Counted from the first letter of the stretch, positions 41,573 through 50,146 are shown. The stretch is 57,848 nt of DNA from an uncultured Kiritimatiellota bacterium (GCA_934621385.1 CAKTUI010000013.1:1-57848), one strand, 5' to 3'. Program-made: numbers and translations. Notes: generated by a model from the sequence alone, not told the origin.

Positions 41573-42434
41573 CTTCCATGTTCATTCGACGGCGAGTGAT
41601 GGCACGTTTTCGCCGGGCGACCTCGCCCGTAGGGGACGGAGTTTCAGGGCAATGGCTCTGACGGATCATGACAACTGCGATGGCGTTGAAGAGTTTCTGG
41701 ACGAACCATTGGCTGAAGAAGAACCCGTGCGGCGGTTTGCCGGGATCGAATTGTCAATTGAACCTGGGGCTGGATTTGACAAGTTCCATCTTCTTGGAAT
41801 TGGCGTGAATCCGCGTCATCCGGGGCTTCGAAACTTTCTTCAGCGTGTCCTTGATGGACGCAATGCGAGAAACGAGCGCATTCGGGAGAATTTTGCTCGG
41901 ATTGGCATTGAGATTGAGGCGGATGATATCGCCTCTTATGCGCATGGGGATGTTCTTGCCCGTCCGCATTTCGCCCGATGGCTGGTTGACCACCAATATG
42001 CGTCCGATGTCAAAACGGCGTTTGAGAACTATTTGACACCGCTTTCACCACCAGCAACGCGTTGCTATGAAGACCGTTGGCATCCCTCCCAAGAGGACTC
42101 TTTTCGGGTGATTCACGAGGCGGGTGGACTCGCCATCATGGCGCATCCCAAGTACTGGGGGAAGGACTGGAAATGTGTTGGTCCGGACTATGAGAAGGCG
42201 GCGCGAGAATTGGCGCGTCTTCGGGAGGTGGGCTTGGATGGCGTGGAGTCGGTTTATCAGGCGAATACCACGCAGGAGAACATTGAATTCACGCGAATCG
42301 CACTGAGGCTCGGCTACTTGACATCAGCGGGTAGCGATTTCCATGGTGGTAATAAACTGACCATCCACTTGGGAATGGAAGTTGACGAGTCGTTCATCCG
42401 TCCTTTGCTTGAACGACTTGAGTCCGTGAAATGA
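41562..42434 (+). CDS. PHP-domain phosphoesterase
   Basis: A 290-residue PHP protein. DFHVHSTASDG (His6 and His8) supplies the first metal ligands, LTDHDN the next, then FAGIELSI, a central helical insert, MAHPKYW and GSDFHGG near the end. Layout matches the RnaA/YciV-type 5'-3' exonucleases or 3',5'-nucleotide phosphatases, so RNA or pAp turnover is likely. An upstream in-frame start would overlap the mutase by 71 bp; ATG 41562 begins exactly at the metal motif. Confidence 0.88.
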   Translation: MLVDFHVHSTASDGTFSPGDLARRGRSFRAMALTDHDNCDGVEEFLDEPLAEEEPVRRFAGIELSIEPGAGFDKFHLLGIGVNPRHPGLRNFLQRVLDGRNARNERIRENFARIGIEIEADDIASYAHGDVLARPHFARWLVDHQYASDVKTAFENYLTPLSPPATRCYEDRWHPSQEDSFRVIHEAGGLAIMAHPKYWGKDWKCVGPDYEKAARELARLREVGLDGVESVYQANTTQENIEFTRIALRLGYLTSAGSDFHGGNKLTIHLGMEVDESFIRPLLERLESVK

Positions 42435-42453
42435 GCGAAAGAGAGATGTTTCG

Positions 42454-43683
42454 ATGAGGTTGTTGTTTTTGATTGCAGTGGGAATTGCTGGCTTCGTCTG
42501 TCAGGCGCGAGAGGTGGTGGTTCTTGAAAAGACGGGCGCGGCAATTCAGCGGGCAATTGATGCTGTTGCGAAGGAGGGGGGCGGACGCGTCACGCTGACG
42601 AACGGACTCTATGAGAGTGCCACAATCTACTTGCGCAGTGGTGTCGATCTTCACTTGACCAAGAACGCGGTGCTTCGGGGTTCGGCCTTGCCCGATGACT
42701 ACGATGACATTGACGATCCACGCATCAAAAAGGCACCTGAGCGCTCGAAAAAGGCCTTCCTTGTCTGCTTGGGGGGTGAAAATGTCTCCATTACGGGTGA
42801 AGGAGCGATTGATGGACAGGGTCCCTTGTTCTATGATCGGAATGTTCCGCCGGGGGAACACTTCCGTAAGCCGGCGCATCCCCGTACACGCATGGTGCAG
42901 TTCTGGGGATGTCGAAAGATCCGCTTTTCAGGCGTGACATTTAAGGACAGCCCCGGGTGGACATTCTGGCTCCGGATGTGTGAGGATATCGATGTTCGCG
43001 GCATCACAATCGTTGGAGACCAGCGGATGATTAACAACGATGGAATCCATTTCGACGGCTGCAAGCGGATGCGAGTCGCCGATTCGACGATTGTGACGGG
43101 TGACGATTGCATCGTGATGCGCGCCAATCGCAGCCCCGATGGTGATTCGGATCTGTGCGAGGACCTTGAGGTCGTGAATTGCTCACTTGATAGTTCCTGT
43201 CAGGCCATTCGCTTGGGGTGTCCATCGGATGGGACGATTCGAAACGGTTACTTCCATAAGTTGTGCATTACGGGGAATAATGGCATTCTCTCACAGCATC
43301 CGTTGCATTATCTGCAGGAAGGGACGCGGGGAAGTTGCCGAATGTCCAATCTGGTGATTGAGGATTGTGTCATTTTCGTTCGGGGATCGCCAATCTTCTT
43401 CAATGTTGAGCCGTCGATTACGCTTGGTGAATTCGGAAATGTCACCTTGAAGAATCTGCGCATTGAGGCCACCAAGCCAATTGTCCTCAAGGGGACGGCG
43501 GAAACGCCGCTTGTGAATATGCGTCTTGAGGATATTACGGGGCGAATTGCCGCGCCAAATCCATTGGAGGTGCAGTCCGTGACAAATCTCGTTCTTACCA
43601 ACGTCCAGTTGTCGTCTGGCCCGACGCGTATGACACCTTTCACTTGGGGCTGGAAGTCGAGTTCGTGGGAGTCGATTCCATAG
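42454..43683 (+). CDS. Secreted GH28-like right-handed beta-helix glycosidase
   Basis: A 409-residue exported protein (signal to about residue 18) of the polygalacturonase superfamily. It starts with the coil-forming GAAIQRAIDAVAKEGGGRVTL. NNDGIHFDG (Asn195-Asp196) and TGDDCI (Asp217-Asp218) supply the catalytic acids of GH28. The usual GHG histidine and RIK motif are not seen, so specificity or activity may differ from classical pectinases. A two-hairpin terminator follows. Substrate likely a plant or algal polyuronide or related glycan. Confidence 0.83.
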   Translation: MRLLFLIAVGIAGFVCQAREVVVLEKTGAAIQRAIDAVAKEGGGRVTLTNGLYESATIYLRSGVDLHLTKNAVLRGSALPDDYDDIDDPRIKKAPERSKKAFLVCLGGENVSITGEGAIDGQGPLFYDRNVPPGEHFRKPAHPRTRMVQFWGCRKIRFSGVTFKDSPGWTFWLRMCEDIDVRGITIVGDQRMINNDGIHFDGCKRMRVADSTIVTGDDCIVMRANRSPDGDSDLCEDLEVVNCSLDSSCQAIRLGCPSDGTIRNGYFHKLCITGNNGILSQHPLHYLQEGTRGSCRMSNLVIEDCVIFVRGSPIFFNVEPSITLGEFGNVTLKNLRIEATKPIVLKGTAETPLVNMRLEDITGRIAAPNPLEVQSVTNLVLTNVQLSSGPTRMTPFTWGWKSSSWESIP

Positions 43684-43697
43684 GAAGGGGCGCAGTC

Positions 43698-43723
43698 ACG
43701 CGGCAGAAGTCCGCGTCTTTTTT
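43698..43723 (+). terminator. Intrinsic terminator after GH28
   Basis: ACGCGG (43698-43703) pairs with CCGCGT (43711-43716) around CAGAAGT, then CTTTTTT. A second, weaker hairpin (GCCGC-CTGGC-GCGGC at 43732-43746) with GTTTT follows. Confidence 0.7.
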
Positions 43724-43851
43724 GGGGAGATGCCGCCTGGCGCGGCGTTTTGATGTTGTGTCAACTGGAACTTTTGCGAGTTGCGGGTAGAACTCAGCAA
43801 AGTTTCAGTTAGGGCGCGTATGAATTGCAGGCAGGGAAGTCAGGCGCCCCA

Positions 43852-43963
43852 GTTTGTCAAATAGAAACGACACCCGATAGATAAGCAGGCGGTTTCTGAT
43901 TTGCCAAATACGCGACACTCAAGGTCTTCTCAAAGTTGGGTGTCGTTTATTATGGCAAACTGC
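43852..43963. repeat. Dispersed element, copy 1: three-part repeat with inverted ends
   Basis: Left end CAGTTTGTCAAATA (43852 on) plus ACGACACCC; an internal direct copy TTTGCCAAATA (43901-43911) plus CGACACTC starts exactly 47 bp after the first TTTGTCAAATA (43854). The right end (43939-43963) is the inverse of the left, including a perfect 11-bp match around GGGTGTCG. The same 47-bp layout recurs at 57729-57799 with a different variable word. Confidence 0.75.
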
Positions 43964-43990
43964 GGCGCATGCGCGGGACGCTTTGGTCGG

Positions 43991-44019
43991 TTGCAGCCCT
44001 TCCACGGAAATGCTAAAAT
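43991..44019 (+). promoter_or_regulatory. Promoter of galM, predicted leaderless
   Basis: TTGCAG (43991-43996), 17-bp spacer, TAAAAT (44014-44019) with TGC before it. Seven bases separate the -10 from the ATG at 44027, and no ribosome site is present. Confidence 0.5.
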
Positions 44020-44026
44020 AAGCGTT

Positions 44027-45181
44027 ATGAAACGATTGATGCTTGCTTTTCCCGTTTTGACGGGCTTGTTGGTCGGATCGTCGGCTCAGGCGGCGGTTTC
44101 CGTTTCGGGTCCTTTGCCGTTTGGCGCGCTTTCAGATGGCCGCGAGACGCATATCTGGCGTCTTGATAGTGGAAATGGCCTCATCTTGGATGTCTCGGAC
44201 TATGGCGGACGTCTCGTGCGTGCCTATGCCCCAGATCGGTTCGGCAATTTGGCAGACGTGACGCTTGGATGGAATACGGCGGGCGAATACGAGCGGAATG
44301 GTTTCTCCGCTGGTACGATCATCGGACGTTTTGGCAACCGCATTGCCAACGGAACTTTTACTCTGGATGGTGTCAAGTACCAGATGCCAATCAATGAGAA
44401 CAAGGCGGCGCGGCACTGCAACCTGCACAGTGGCCCGGAAGGTTGGGATACGAAGATTTGGAAGGCGGAATCCTTCTCGACGGAAAAGGAGACGGGCATC
44501 GCTTTCGCCTACGTCTCGAAGGATGGTGAGATGGGGTTGCCAGGAACGGTGACGGCGACGGTGACCTATCGCGTGAGCGCGGACAACCGCTGGACAATCG
44601 ACTATGAGGCAACGACGGATAAGCCGACCGTCCTCAACCTAACGCACCATTCTTATTGGAATCTTGCCGGAGAGTCGAGCGGAGATGTGCTGGATCAGGA
44701 GCTGCAGATTTTTGCGGACGAATATACGCAGACGGATGCGGGGTTGATTCCAACCCAGAATGCGCCCGTCAAGGGTACGGGACTTGACTTCATCGTGATG
44801 CGCAAGATTGGTGCGAAGGCGCGGCTGATGGTCGCCGAAAAGGCCTTTGCCCCCATGGACAACTGGTATGACCACAATTTTGTCCTTCGCGGGAAGATGG
44901 GCGACCTGCGTCCGGCTGCTCGTATGCGCGATCCACTTTCGGGTCGGGCACTCGAAATCTGGACGACCGAGCCGTGCCTCCAGATGTATGGGGCGCAGAA
45001 CATGACGACGAATTTGGCGGCCAAGGCGGCCGGGAAGACGCTCTGTCCGTTTGCGGGCGTGGCACTTGAGACCCAGCACTACCCTGATTCGCCGAACCAT
45101 CCCGAGTTTCCGTCGACGGTTCTCCGCCCTGGCGAGACCTTCCGTAGTCGCACGGAGTACCGCTTCGGCATCAGCAAGTAA
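44027..45181 (+). CDS. galM: Exported aldose 1-epimerase
   Basis: A 384-residue mutarotase with a signal peptide (residues 1 to about 21, ending AQA-A), so it acts outside the cytoplasm. DYGGRLVRAYAPDR, GRFGNRIANG, the first catalytic His region RHCNLHSGPEGWD, NLTHHSYWNL and the catalytic Glu in GVALETQHYPDSPNH are intact. It equilibrates alpha and beta sugar anomers, consistent with the neighbouring sugar transporter and GH28 gene. Confidence 0.93.
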   Translation: MKRLMLAFPVLTGLLVGSSAQAAVSVSGPLPFGALSDGRETHIWRLDSGNGLILDVSDYGGRLVRAYAPDRFGNLADVTLGWNTAGEYERNGFSAGTIIGRFGNRIANGTFTLDGVKYQMPINENKAARHCNLHSGPEGWDTKIWKAESFSTEKETGIAFAYVSKDGEMGLPGTVTATVTYRVSADNRWTIDYEATTDKPTVLNLTHHSYWNLAGESSGDVLDQELQIFADEYTQTDAGLIPTQNAPVKGTGLDFIVMRKIGAKARLMVAEKAFAPMDNWYDHNFVLRGKMGDLRPAARMRDPLSGRALEIWTTEPCLQMYGAQNMTTNLAAKAAGKTLCPFAGVALETQHYPDSPNHPEFPSTVLRPGETFRSRTEYRFGISK

Positions 45182-45185
45182 TATA

Positions 45186-45194
45186 TGGTATAAT
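45186..45194 (+). promoter_or_regulatory. Extended -10 promoter of rfbC, predicted leaderless
   Basis: TGGTATAAT ends seven bases before the ATG at 45202, and there is no purine-rich ribosome site between them. Confidence 0.55.
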
Positions 45195-45201
45195 CCCTGC
45201 C

Positions 45202-45750
45202 ATGCAAGTCAGACCAACTGAAATTCCGGACGTCAAGATTGTCGAGCCGCAAATCTTCCGTGATGCGCGGGGAAGCTTTCAGGAGACGTACAACGTTCGG
45301 CGTTATCGCGAGGCAGGGATTTGTGCTGACTTTATTCAGGATAACGAGTCGATGAGTTCGCGCGGCGTTTTGCGTGGACTTCACTGGCAGGCGGGCGAAT
45401 TCGCGCAGGCGAAGCTTGTGCGGGTGATTCGTGGGGCGGTCTGGGATGTCGCCGTTGACATTCGCAAGGGCAGCCCGACATTCGGTCGTCATGTTGCCTG
45501 CGAGTTGACCTCCGAGAATGGGCGGCAGTTCTTCATTCCGCGTGGGTTTGCCCATGGTTTTGTGGTCCTGGAGGACGAGACGATTTTTTCCTATAAGTGT
45601 GACAATTTCTACAATCCGGCCTCGGAACGGGGGCTGAAGTTTGACGACCCGGCGTTGGGGATTGAGTATCCGAATCCGGGCAGGCCCTTTCTCCTGAGCG
45701 AGAAGGACCTGAAGCATCCGCTCCTAAAGGATATTGAACCATGGGCCTGA
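45202..45750 (+). CDS. rfbC: dTDP-4-dehydrorhamnose 3,5-epimerase
   Basis: A 182-residue RmlC cupin. RDARGSFQETYN, SRGVLRGLHWQ (catalytic His; the usual Tyr after it is Trp here), VRVIRGAVWDVAVDIRKGSPTFG and FIPRGFAHGFVVL are family signatures. It inverts C3 and C5 on the way to dTDP-rhamnose. rfbA, rfbB and rfbD are not next to it, so it is a lone pathway gene here. It overlaps the next gene by 10 bp. Confidence 0.94.
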   Translation: MQVRPTEIPDVKIVEPQIFRDARGSFQETYNVRRYREAGICADFIQDNESMSSRGVLRGLHWQAGEFAQAKLVRVIRGAVWDVAVDIRKGSPTFGRHVACELTSENGRQFFIPRGFAHGFVVLEDETIFSYKCDNFYNPASERGLKFDDPALGIEYPNPGRPFLLSEKDLKHPLLKDIEPWA

Positions 45751-46787
45751 ATGTATTCTGTTGTTTTCTTGCAATTGGTCTGGCAACGCCTGTTTTTGCT
45801 GAGGGGCTTGACCTCTTTGACCTTCTGCCGCCCGAAGAGCACAAGCCGGCGCGGCAACCGTCCGTTCTCGAACGGGGCTATTCGGCCCCGAAGGTGACTG
45901 TTGAACGGCGAGCGGCGGTGGTTGTGCCGCCTGTTGTCGTGACCAATGTCGTGGAACGCCCCGTTGAAGTGGCTGTTGAGAAGGTCGTCACCAACTTGGT
46001 CGAAAAGGTGCGCGAAGTGGAGCGTCCGGTGACCAATGTTGTCGAACGAATCGTTGAGAAACCAGTTGAGGTTGTCGTCGAGCACGTCGTGACCAATACG
46101 GTCGAGCGACTGGTTGAGGTTGCGCGTCCCGTGACAAGCGTCGTTGAGAAGGTGGTTCAGGATGTCGCGGCGGTTGAGAAGCTGAAGGAAGAGAACCAGC
46201 GGTTGGAGACACGCGGCGGAATTCTTGAAGCGAAGAACACCGACTTGGCAGAGCAGAACGAGGAATTGACGCGAAAGTTGGCGGAGGAGCGTGAACGACG
46301 CGAACGACTTGAACGCGTTGTGCCGAAGGCGGAGGCGAAGGCCCTCACGGGGCGTCCGGCGCGGATTACCTCTGCCACGACCTACTACGACCGCAAGGAG
46401 GGTGTGATTTTCTTTGACAAGAATGTCTATGTGGATGACGAGCAGTATCAGCTACATGCGGACAAGGCCTATGTGTTTACGTCTGGAACGAATGACCTCC
46501 GGCGCATTGTTGCTATCGGGAATGTCGCGATGACAAATGAGACGCGTCGCGCCTACGGCTCGAAAGTCTCCTACTACAAGGAGGGGGGAATGGTCGTCCT
46601 GTACGGTTGGGCGGAGCGTCCGGCGGAGATTCGTGACGAGTCAAAGGTTGAGGATCAGGTCGTTCGGGGCCGTAAGATCAAGTTTTGGATTGATTCCGAG
46701 CAGGTCGAGGTTCTTGACGCGGACATCTCTGCGCCCGTTTCGGGCGGCAGTGGCGATTTCAAACAGGCAATTCGGAGGACAAAATAA
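45741..46787 (+). CDS. OstA/LptA-domain protein with valine-rich repeat stalk
   Basis: A 348-residue exported protein (signal to about residue 20). Residues 65-140 are a low-complexity repeat with units near VTNVVERPVEV, the VTN/VTS word recurring at 67, 83, 97, 117 and 131. Residues 143-195 predict a coiled coil (KLKEENQRLE onward). From about 208 to 330 comes an OstA/LptA-like beta-jellyroll (ITSATTYYDRKEGVIFFDKNVYV, repeated GNVAMTNETRRAYGSKVSYYKEGG), the fold that bridges LPS transport. It may be a periplasmic LPS-transport or envelope scaffold. Family call for the C-terminal domain is moderate. Confidence 0.75.
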   Translation: MGLNVFCCFLAIGLATPVFAEGLDLFDLLPPEEHKPARQPSVLERGYSAPKVTVERRAAVVVPPVVVTNVVERPVEVAVEKVVTNLVEKVREVERPVTNVVERIVEKPVEVVVEHVVTNTVERLVEVARPVTSVVEKVVQDVAAVEKLKEENQRLETRGGILEAKNTDLAEQNEELTRKLAEERERRERLERVVPKAEAKALTGRPARITSATTYYDRKEGVIFFDKNVYVDDEQYQLHADKAYVFTSGTNDLRRIVAIGNVAMTNETRRAYGSKVSYYKEGGMVVLYGWAERPAEIRDESKVEDQVVRGRKIKFWIDSEQVEVLDADISAPVSGGSGDFKQAIRRTK

Positions 46788-48442
46788 TGACGGTTAAAGG
46801 TTATGCGAAGTTTTTGCTCATCATGGCGGGGCTGGGCGGCCTCCTCTACGGTGTGGATGTCGGCGTGATTGCCGCGGCCTTGCCGTACATTGAGAGAACT
46901 TCAACATTCAATCAGGACCAGATAGGCTGGATTGTCGGCATGGCGTTGTGGGGTTCGCTGCCGTCCTCGCTCGTTGCGGGGTTGTTTGCCGAGTGGTTTG
47001 GTCGCAAGCGCATGATTATCGCCTCGGCACTTCTCTTCCTGATTTCGATTCCCGTCATCTGCGCTTCTGGCTTTTTTGAGGGCGGAAACTTCTGGATGAT
47101 GGTCTGTGGTCGTGCCTTGCAGGGCGCGGCGGCGGGACTCTTCGGTGTCATTGTCCCGATGTATCTTGCCGAGTGCTTGGATGCCGATTCGCGTGGCAAG
47201 GGGACGGGTATGTTCCAGCTCCTGCTCACAATCGGTCTCGTGTTTGTTGCGGTCATTGGCTTTGCGATTACGTGTCTCTTCGGAGATGCAAAGGGTGCTG
47301 TTGATGCCAAGGCGATAGAAAATGGCATCGTCGCTTACGAGCAGGCGAAGAATGAGAAGGGCGAATTGGTCTGGAGTAAGGATGAAACGCCTGTTTACAT
47401 TCTTGATGAATCGGGTCATTCGAAGCCGAAATTGGACAAGGATGGCAAGAAGATTGCCGATATGAAGCGGGTGACCTTCTCAATGATTAAGGCCTGGTTC
47501 CCGGTGGAGACTGTGCGGTCATGGGTACATGCGTGGCAGTTGATTTTCTTGATTTCGTGCATCCCCGGTTTTGTGCTCTTCATTGGGGCGTTCAGACTGA
47601 AGGAGTCGTCGCGCTGGCTCTACCGTAAGGGGCGCAAGGAGGAGGCGCTTGCCTCGCTCGCGGCGAACAATGGTGAGGCGAAGGCAAAGGAGATTCTTGA
47701 CGAGATGATTGCTGCCGACGAGGCCGCCGCTGTCGAGAAGGCAAAGAACGCGGCTGCAACGGATACGCTCCTTCAGAAGAAGTATGTCATTCCGTTCATC
47801 CTCGCAGTGGTGATTCTCGCCTGCAACCAGACGACGGGCATCAACTCCGTGCTGAACTACACGGTGACGATTTTCCAGAAGACGGGTATGCATGGTGCAT
47901 TCGCAAACATTTCGGATGTTGCCATCAAGATTGTGAACTGTGTGATGACGGTCGTCGCCTGTGCGCTCGTGGACAAGAAGGGACGCAAGTTCCTCCTGAA
48001 ACTGGGTACGAGCGGCATTATCATCGGGCTTTGTGGTGTGGGTGCCATCTTCCTCGCCATTTCGAAGGGATGGGTTGCCGCGTCGTTGACGACGGGTGTT
48101 CTCGCGACAGTCTTCTTCTTCATGTTCATTGGCTTCTATGCGGTTGGACCGGGCGTTTGCGTCTGGTTGGCACTCACCGAACTGATGCCGACGCGCATCC
48201 GCGCCAACGGCATGGCAATTGCGATGATCATCAACCAGGGTGTTTCGGCTGGCATCGCTACGGTCTTCCCGAAGTGGTGTGCGGCGACGAACGATAACGG
48301 CACGGTCTTCTTTGTCCTCGCCGGCTTTACGGTCATCTACTTCGTCACGGCGGCGTTCTTCCTGCCCGAGACGAAGGGACGGACGCTTGAGGAAGTCGAG
48401 CAGTACTTCACCACGGGCAAGATGCCGGAAAAGAAGGCGTGA
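46787..48442 (+). CDS. MFS sugar transporter with a large loop insertion
   Basis: A 551-residue sugar:proton symporter of the major facilitator superfamily (XylE/GalP type). Helix 1 GLLYGVDVGVIAAALPYI, the GRKR loop, GRALQGAAAGLFGVIVPMYLAE, KESSRWL, NQTTGINSVLNYT and the terminal PETKGRTLEEVE are hallmarks. About 75 residues at 168-245 between the fifth and sixth helices are inserted, charged and predicted non-membrane, longer than in most relatives. Sugar not predictable. Its position beside galM and GH28 suggests monosaccharide uptake. Confidence 0.9.
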   Translation: MTVKGYAKFLLIMAGLGGLLYGVDVGVIAAALPYIERTSTFNQDQIGWIVGMALWGSLPSSLVAGLFAEWFGRKRMIIASALLFLISIPVICASGFFEGGNFWMMVCGRALQGAAAGLFGVIVPMYLAECLDADSRGKGTGMFQLLLTIGLVFVAVIGFAITCLFGDAKGAVDAKAIENGIVAYEQAKNEKGELVWSKDETPVYILDESGHSKPKLDKDGKKIADMKRVTFSMIKAWFPVETVRSWVHAWQLIFLISCIPGFVLFIGAFRLKESSRWLYRKGRKEEALASLAANNGEAKAKEILDEMIAADEAAAVEKAKNAAATDTLLQKKYVIPFILAVVILACNQTTGINSVLNYTVTIFQKTGMHGAFANISDVAIKIVNCVMTVVACALVDKKGRKFLLKLGTSGIIIGLCGVGAIFLAISKGWVAASLTTGVLATVFFFMFIGFYAVGPGVCVWLALTELMPTRIRANGMAIAMIINQGVSAGIATVFPKWCAATNDNGTVFFVLAGFTVIYFVTAAFFLPETKGRTLEEVEQYFTTGKMPEKKA

Positions 48443-49275
48443 AGTTCTCCTTCAGATTCCTGGGGACGGGAACGAGCGTCGGCGTACCGCAGATCGGGTG
48501 CTCGTGCTCGGTCTGCACATCGTCCGACCCGAGGGACAAGCGTCGGCGGTGCGGGGCCTATGTACGGACGGACCGTGTCGGTTTTTTAATTGATACGCCA
48601 CCCGAAATGCGCCTCGCGGCCATTGAGCACGGAATCGACAAGGTGGATGCCGTCGTGTTGACCCATGCGCACATGGATCATGTGGCTGGATTTGACGATG
48701 TCCGCCGCTTCAATACCATCAACGGGCGCACTGTTCCCTGTGCGCCGGATGAGCCGGGGGCGAATGGTCGGAACTTCCGGATTGTGGGGGCGACGATGCG
48801 TTGCTTTGCGATGCAGGAGACGATTGCGCAGATGCACCGCATCTTTCCATACATTGGGGAGACGGCGAATGCACTTGGGCTCTTCCGCCCGATGATTCAT
48901 TTCGTAGACAACGCCGCGCCATTTTCGATTGGCGGGCTGACGGTTGAACGGCTAGTTGTGGAACATGGCTTTCCTTGTTGCGGATATCTGATTGGCGGCA
49001 AGCTGGCGTACATCAGCGACTGCCACACGATTCCGGACGAGACGATCGCCAAAATGAAGGGCGTGGATGTGCTCGTGCTCAACTGCCTGCGCGAGCGATT
49101 CCATCCGACGCATCTCAGCCTTGCCGATGCGCTCGGTTACATCGAGCGTATTGGCCCGAAGCGGGCTTATTTGACGCACATGTGCCACGATTTCAGCCAT
49201 GAGGAATGGCTGAGGAAACTTCCGCCCGGTGTCGAGCCGGCTTATGACGGACTCAAATTGGAGGTTGGAGACTGA
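48439..49275 (+). CDS. PhnP-like MBL-fold metallo-hydrolase
   Basis: A 278-residue metallo-beta-lactamase-fold phosphodiesterase, closest in layout to PhnP/lipoate-ligase-associated hydrolases. FRFLGTGTSVGVPQIGCSCSVCTS (metal-binding Cys cluster), IDTPPEM, THAHMDHVAGFDDVRRF and a late THMCHDF supply the metal ligands. The GTG start overlaps the transporter stop (GTGA). No phosphonate genes are nearby, so the substrate is open. Confidence 0.88.
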   Translation: MKFSFRFLGTGTSVGVPQIGCSCSVCTSSDPRDKRRRCGAYVRTDRVGFLIDTPPEMRLAAIEHGIDKVDAVVLTHAHMDHVAGFDDVRRFNTINGRTVPCAPDEPGANGRNFRIVGATMRCFAMQETIAQMHRIFPYIGETANALGLFRPMIHFVDNAAPFSIGGLTVERLVVEHGFPCCGYLIGGKLAYISDCHTIPDETIAKMKGVDVLVLNCLRERFHPTHLSLADALGYIERIGPKRAYLTHMCHDFSHEEWLRKLPPGVEPAYDGLKLEVGD

Positions 49276-50126
49276 TGGTTGCACGAATTGCCTGGTCGGG
49301 ACTTTGTGGATTGGCTTTTGCTTTGTTGGCGACGACAGCATCGGCTGTGCCGGCGAGTGAGATTACCGTCGACTTGCGGTTGGATTTTGGTGACAGTGTC
49401 GTCGGGGAGCGCGTCCGCGGCGTTGTTGATGTTGTCAACGTTTCGCCGGTGACCGTTAGCGTCGGACGAAAGGATTCGCCGGATCGCCTGTTTATCGAGG
49501 TTTTCCGTTCCTCCGACCGCAGCCAGTTGCAGCGGATTTCGGATACGGCCCATGTCTCGCCCTTTTACCTGAAGCCGAACGAGGGACAGAAACTGGAGAC
49601 TTTTCTTGCGGATTACTATGGGTTGCGCACACCGGGTCGCTACTTGGCGCGCCCCGTGCTCGTCCATGCAGGGACGCGTTTCGAGGGGCAGATGCGGGCG
49701 TTTGACATTGTCCCGGGAATGCGCATCGGTGGTGCCTTGCAGATGTTCTCGAACCACATGGGGCTTCGGCGTGAGTTTGACTTGTTGACCTGGAGTCGTG
49801 GTGGACGCGAGCACCTCTTCTTGACGGCGCGGGATTCGGGCACGAGTGACCGAAAGTGGATGACGGTCGACCTCGGTGAAATGATGAAGATTACGAAACC
49901 CGTGATTTCCATCATGCCGACGGGCGAGGTCGTCGTCCTGCACCGGGTGGATCCCGACAACTTCATCCGCAGCGAATTCTGGTCCGTGCCGGCGGGAATC
50001 GACTTCAATCGTCGTGAACTGGTTCAGGATCCCGAGACGGCTGGAACGAATCGAATCCGGGAACTGTACCGGGACTCGGGCGGCGTAAAGCCGAAGGAAC
50101 GCTCGTGGTGGAAGTTCTGGGATTAA
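49275..50126 (+). CDS. Exported protein of unknown function
   Basis: A 283-residue protein with a clear signal peptide (about 1-24, cut near ASA-V). The mature part is rich in beta strands with an Ig-like opening (VDLRLDFGDSVVGERVRGVVDVVNVSPVTVSVG) and ends with KERSWWKFWD, a tryptophan-rich tail. I recognise no family. It overlaps the preceding hydrolase stop by one base and lies 20 bp before tsaD. Confidence 0.72.
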   Translation: MVARIAWSGLCGLAFALLATTASAVPASEITVDLRLDFGDSVVGERVRGVVDVVNVSPVTVSVGRKDSPDRLFIEVFRSSDRSQLQRISDTAHVSPFYLKPNEGQKLETFLADYYGLRTPGRYLARPVLVHAGTRFEGQMRAFDIVPGMRIGGALQMFSNHMGLRREFDLLTWSRGGREHLFLTARDSGTSDRKWMTVDLGEMMKITKPVISIMPTGEVVVLHRVDPDNFIRSEFWSVPAGIDFNRRELVQDPETAGTNRIRELYRDSGGVKPKERSWWKFWD

Positions 50127-50146
50127 GCGTAAGACAAGAGTAAGAG

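Larger units (their letters stand above)
43684..44010. other. Intergenic region before galM
   Basis: No gene is supported. It contains two consecutive terminators after the GH28 gene, a featureless stretch, and the 112-bp dispersed element at 43852-43963. Confidence 0.6.
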
